The notes under the pieces are model-generated. The model did no database searches. It was not told the origin of the DNA and saw nothing but the letters and a program-made list of their open reading frames with translations. Of a stretch of DNA of 8,355 nucleotides, positions 6,228-8,355 are shown one piece after another (position 1 is the first letter of the stretch; each line of letters opens with the position of its first letter). The position numbers and the translations under genes were made by a program. Origin of the DNA: Pseudomonadota bacterium (lineage in GTDB: Bacteria; Pseudomonadota; Gammaproteobacteria; Xanthomonadales; Xanthomonadaceae); assembly GCA_023399815.1 (NCBI GenBank), contig JAEWOJ010000071.1, positions 1 to 8,355 on the forward strand, in the 5' to 3' direction.

Positions 6228-6236
6228 GGAAATCAA

Positions 6237-6313
6237 TGGCGGAGCGGACGGGACTCGAACCCGCGACCTCCGGCGTGACAGGCCAGCATTCTAACCAGCT
6301 GAACTACCGCTCC
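6237..6313 (-). tRNA. tRNA-Asp (GUC), copy 3 in transcription order
   Basis: The 77-base minus-strand gene has acceptor stem GGAGCGG/CCGCTCC, anticodon loop CTGTCAC (anticodon GUC, Asp), T loop TTCGAGT, discriminator G73 as required for aspartate identity, and an encoded CCA. It is identical in sequence to the copies at 6383 and 6541 and is followed by the terminator. Confidence 0.97.
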
Positions 6314-6382
6314 GCGTCTTGAAACCGTTGTCCGGCGCGCATCGCGCACCGGGGTGCCATCGCAAGCAATGGCGGGTGGAAC

Positions 6383-6459
6383 TGGCGGAGCGGACGGGAC
6401 TCGAACCCGCGACCTCCGGCGTGACAGGCCAGCATTCTAACCAGCTGAACTACCGCTCC
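6383..6459 (-). tRNA. tRNA-Asp (GUC), copy 2 in transcription order
   Basis: This is an exact 77-base duplicate of its neighbours, with anticodon GUC, G73 and encoded CCA. It is separated from the next copy downstream by 69 bases and from the copy upstream by 81 bases. I see no convincing promoter in either spacer. Confidence 0.97.
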
Positions 6460-6471
6460 GCGCTTGATTGT

Positions 6472-6530
6472 TTGCTTTCCCGGCTCCCGGAGGAGGGAGA
6501 GAAAGCAAGGCCCCCGATCGCTCAGGGGCC
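6472..6530 (-). other. Hairpins in the spacer between two tRNA-Asp genes
   Basis: Two inverted repeats lie side by side. The first pairs TTGCTTTC (6472-6479) with GAAAGCAA (6501-6508), with an inner CTCCC/GGGAG stem (6484-6488 and 6495-6499). The second pairs GGCCCC (6509-6514) with GGGGCC (6525-6530). In the minus-strand transcript the second hairpin comes first and is followed by TTGCTTTC, a poor terminator tail. They may be processing sites for the tRNA precursor or a partial terminator. Confidence 0.45.
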
Positions 6531-6540
6531 CTCTTGAAAC

Positions 6541-6617
6541 TGGCGGAGCGGACGGGACTCGAACCCGCGACCTCCGGCGTGACAGGCCAGCATTCTAACC
6601 AGCTGAACTACCGCTCC
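6541..6617 (-). tRNA. tRNA-Asp (GUC), copy 1 in transcription order
   Basis: This is the first of three identical aspartate tRNA genes in transcription order, 31 bases after the CCA end of tRNA-Val. It has the same anticodon GUC, discriminator G73 and encoded CCA as the other two. Confidence 0.97.
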
Positions 6618-6648
6618 ACTTTCAATACTGCTCGACGGTGCTTTTACG

Positions 6649-6723
6649 TGGTGGGTGCTGAGGGTTTCGAACCCCCGACCCTCTCCTTGTAAGGGAGACG
6701 CTCTACCACTGAGCTAAGCACCC
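6649..6723 (-). tRNA. tRNA-Val (UAC)
   Basis: The 75-base minus-strand gene has acceptor stem GGGTGCT/AGCACCC, anticodon stem TCTCC/GGAGA around CTTACAA (anticodon UAC, Val), T arm GGGGG-TTCGAAA-CCCTC with one G-U pair, discriminator A73 and encoded CCA. Its 5' end is only 12 bases after the hupB stop codon, so it is probably cut by RNase P from a shared transcript. Confidence 0.96.
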
Positions 6724-6735
6724 CCGGTGAGCCGC

Positions 6736-7008
6736 TTAGTTTACAGCGTCCTTCAGGGCTTTACCAGCCTTGAACGCAGGATTTTTCGAAGCAGCGATCT
6801 TGATGGTGTCGCCGGTCTTCGGGTTGCGGCCGGTGCGCTCGGCACGCTCGCGGACCTGGAAGGTGCCAAAGCCGACCAGCGTCACGGCGTCGCCCTTCTT
6901 CAGCGCCTTGGTGATCTCGGCGACGACGGCATCGACCGCACGGCCGGCTTCGGCCTTGGAGAGGTCAGCAGCAGCGGCAACGCCATCGATCAGTTCGGTC
7001 TTGTTCAT
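6736..7008 (-). CDS. hupB: DNA-binding protein HU (beta-type)
   Basis: The 90-residue protein has the exact length of bacterial HU, a dimeric nucleoid protein that bends DNA with two beta arms. The signature GFGTF (46-50) begins the conserved block, and the arm carries RTGRNPKTG with the intercalating Pro63. The C terminus KNPAFKAGKALKDAVN is typical. The ATG at 7008 is supported by AGGGAG nine bases upstream (complement of 7018-7023) and by homology; a longer in-frame opening up to 7137 is not HU-like and starts upstream of the predicted transcription start. The position after lon matches E. coli hupB. No terminator separates it from tRNA-Val. It probably has its own strong promoter at 7139-7167 and may also receive lon read-through. 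Confidence 0.97.
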   Translation of the reverse strand: MNKTELIDGVAAAADLSKAEAGRAVDAVVAEITKALKKGDAVTLVGFGTFQVRERAERTGRNPKTGDTIKIAASKNPAFKAGKALKDAVN

Positions 7009-7017
7009 CGTGTAAAA

Positions 7018-7023
7018 CTCCCT
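7018..7023 (-). promoter_or_regulatory. hupB ribosome-binding site
   Basis: AGGGAG on the minus strand, nine bases before the ATG at 7008, is the strongest Shine-Dalgarno in the window and fixes the hupB start. A weak inverted repeat CAACCC/GGGTTG (7030-7035 and 7048-7053) lies just upstream of it. Confidence 0.75.
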
Positions 7024-7100
7024 ATGCGGCAACCCGCGGAATAGATTGGGTTGGTCGTCGCCCATGACGGCAGCGGCGGCAACCGTAAGATCCTGCAAAC

Positions 7101-7128
7101 ACGTCGCCCGCTCGTCGAGCGGGCGCGT
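7101..7128 (-). other. Strong hairpin near the 5' end of the hupB leader
   Basis: CGCCCGCTCG (7105-7114) and CGAGCGGGCG (7116-7125) are perfect inverted copies, extended by ACG/CGT (7101-7103 and 7126-7128) after a one-base bulge. The hairpin falls a few bases after the predicted hupB transcription start. It could protect the mRNA 5' end or slow early transcription; no long T run follows, so it is a poor terminator for lon read-through. Confidence 0.55.
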
Positions 7129-7138
7129 GAGTCGCACT

Positions 7139-7167
7139 TTTATACCAGCGCCCCCCTACCCACGCAA
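7139..7167 (-). promoter_or_regulatory. Extended -10 sigma-70 promoter for hupB
   Basis: On the minus strand TTGCGT (7162-7167), a 17-base spacer, and TATAAA (7139-7144) preceded by TGG (extended -10 TGn) form a good promoter. Predicted initiation near 7132 leaves a leader of about 124 bases. This is the best promoter match in the window, as expected for an abundant nucleoid protein and perhaps for the tRNAs behind it. Confidence 0.7.
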
Positions 7168-7216
7168 GCCGAAAAGCCAATAACGACGCGGGTTTCAAGG
7201 GATTTTGCATTCATCA

Positions 7217-8355
7217 TCAGTGCTTGACGCGCGCCGCCGGAGCTGCCTTCGTCCTGCCCCGCACCGCCACGCGCTGGCCGTTCCTGCGCGCCTTCTTCGG
7301 CGCCAGCGGCGTCTCCAGCGCGATGTCCAGCACCTCGTCGATCCACTTCACCGGAATGATGTCCAGATCGCGGGTCACGTTGGCCGGGATGTCCGCCAGG
7401 TCCTTGCGGTTCTCCTCCGGGATGATCACGGTACGGATGCCGCCGCGCAGCGCGGCGAGCAGCTTTTCCTTCAACCCGCCGATCGCGGTGACGCGGCCGC
7501 GCAGGGTGATCTCACCGGTCATGGCGACATCGGCCTTCACCGGCACCTTGGCCAGTGTGGACACCAGCGAGGTGACCATGGCGATGCCGGCGCTGGGGCC
7601 GTCCTTGGGCGTGGCGCCATCGGGCACGTGCAGGTGCACGTCGTGCTTCTGCAGGAAGTCCACGTCGATGCCCAGCGCCTGCGCGCGCGCGCGCACCACC
7701 GACAGCGCCGCCGTCGCCGATTCCTTCATCACGTTGCCGAGCTGGCCGGTCAGCGTCACCGATCCCTTGCCCGGGACCAGCGTCGACTCGATCTGCAGCA
7801 GGTCGCCGCCGACCTCGGTCCAGGCCAGGCCGGTGACCAGGCCGATCTCGTTCTCCTCCTCGGCACGGCCGAAGTCGAAGCGGCGCACGCCCAGGTACCT
7901 GTCCAGGTTGGCCGCGTCGACCATCACCAGCGCCCTGGGCTTCTTCGCGCCCTTCCTGGCAGCCTTCTTCGCCGGCTGCGGGCCGGCGAGCGCGATCTCC
8001 TTGACCACCTTGCGGCAGATCTTGGCGATCTCGCGCTCGAGGTTGCGCACGCCCGACTCGCGCGTGTAGTAGCGCACGATGTCGCGGATCGCGTCCTCCT
8101 CGATGGCCAGCTCCTCCGGCTGCAGGCCGTTGGCCTTGAGCTGCTTGGGCACCAGGTAGCGCTCGGCGATGTTGAGCTTCTCGTCCTCGGTGTAGCCGGG
8201 GATGCGGATGACCTCCATGCGGTCCAATAGCGGGCCCGGGATGTTGAGCGAGTTGGAGGTCGCCACGAACATCACTTCGGACAGGTCCAGGTCCACTTCC
8301 AGGTAGTGGTCGTTGAACGCGTTGTTCTGCTCCGGGTCGAGCACTTCCAGCAGCG
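7217..8355 (-). CDS. lon: ATP-dependent protease Lon, C-terminal part (cut by window edge)
   Basis: The 3' part of lon, about 378 codons, runs off the right edge; the visible frame begins ..LLEVLDPEQN. Lon degrades damaged and regulatory proteins in the cytoplasm as an AAA+ hexamer. Visible are the end of the AAA+ module (FVATSNSLNIPGPLLDRMEVI; the sensor-2 region near SGVRNLEREI) and the whole proteolytic domain, with catalytic Ser in PKDGPSAG (codon 7592-7594) and Lys in GGLKEKLLAA, 43 residues apart as in E. coli Ser679/Lys722. Compared with E. coli there is a Lys/Ala-rich insert between the AAA+ and protease domains (7931-7984) and a basic tail of about 27 residues (7220-7300). I see no clear terminator after it. 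The GTG at 8342-8344 is internal, not the start. Confidence 0.96.
   Translation of the reverse strand, partial: LLEVLDPEQNNAFNDHYLEVDLDLSEVMFVATSNSLNIPGPLLDRMEVIRIPGYTEDEKLNIAERYLVPKQLKANGLQPEELAIEEDAIRDIVRYYTRESGVRNLEREIAKICRKVVKEIALAGPQPAKKAARKGAKKPRALVMVDAANLDRYLGVRRFDFGRAEEENEIGLVTGLAWTEVGGDLLQIESTLVPGKGSVTLTGQLGNVMKESATAALSVVRARAQALGIDVDFLQKHDVHLHVPDGATPKDGPSAGIAMVTSLVSTLAKVPVKADVAMTGEITLRGRVTAIGGLKEKLLAALRGGIRTVIIPEENRKDLADIPANVTRDLDIIPVKWIDEVLDIALETPLAPKKARRNGQRVAVRGRTKAAPAARVKH

Noticed and set aside
5973..6236. 88-codon N-terminal extension of ppiD
   Set aside because: The extension crosses the tRNA terminator and the ppiD promoter candidate and has no conserved features; the start at 5972 gives the normal PpiD N terminus.
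6055..6692. Small plus-strand open frames repeating AERTGLEPATSGVTGQ and similar
   Set aside because: These are translations of the antisense strand of the tRNA-Asp and tRNA-Val genes, a familiar false protein in databases, not a peptide repeat family.
7009..7137. 43-codon N-terminal extension of hupB
   Set aside because: HU proteins are about 90 residues and begin with MNKTEL; a strong Shine-Dalgarno precedes that ATG, and the extension would start upstream of the predicted transcription start.
1..8355. Mobile element, CRISPR, prophage, defence or toxin-antitoxin system
   Set aside because: All long reading frames are conserved housekeeping genes in an ancestral order. No transposase, integrase or spaced repeat array is visible, and although tRNA genes are common integration sites, I see no integrase beside these.

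Overview
The window is a high-GC stretch of housekeeping chromosome from a gammaproteobacterium, most likely of the Xanthomonadaceae (Lysobacter, Luteimonas, Pseudoxanthomonas or a relative). I infer this from the gene content and order, the GC-rich third codon positions, and protein details such as the Lys/Ala-rich insert and basic tail of Lon. I cannot fix the genus from sequence alone.

Positions 1-3896 hold the cluster dnaQ - rnhA - YafS-like methyltransferase - gloB - mltD, in the same order as in E. coli but oriented differently. Methyltransferase, rnhA and dnaQ lie head to tail on the minus strand as a probable operon, with the dnaQ ribosome-binding site overlapping the rnhA stop codon. 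gloB and mltD lie on the plus strand with a 4-base stop/start overlap. The two units diverge from a gap of only 11 bases between the methyltransferase and gloB start codons.

Positions 3897-6236 hold a strong hairpin terminator shared by the convergent mltD and ppiD, then ppiD on the minus strand (membrane-anchored periplasmic chaperone with a parvulin domain), then about 260 bases of non-coding DNA with a ppiD promoter candidate and short inverted repeats.

Positions 6193-8355, all on the minus strand, run in transcription order: the C-terminal part of lon (cut by the window edge), a 208-base gap with a strong hupB promoter and a hairpin leader, hupB (nucleoid protein HU), tRNA-Val(UAC) only 12 bases after the hupB stop, three identical tRNA-Asp(GUC) genes, and an intrinsic terminator with an 8-base T run. 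The lon-hupB-ppiD order matches E. coli; the four tRNAs between hupB and ppiD are the notable addition, and the layout suggests one hupB-tRNA transcript.

Functionally the window combines replication fidelity and RNA-DNA hybrid removal (dnaQ, rnhA), methylglyoxal detoxification (gloB), wall turnover (mltD), envelope protein folding (ppiD), nucleoid structure (hupB), proteolysis (lon) and translation (tRNAs). I found no mobile element, CRISPR array, phage gene, toxin-antitoxin pair or other accessory system. The points worth a second look are regulatory or local: the hupB-tRNA arrangement, the compact and possibly leaderless divergent start pair, an AT-rich island in gloB, and a Trp-rich tandem repeat in PpiD.
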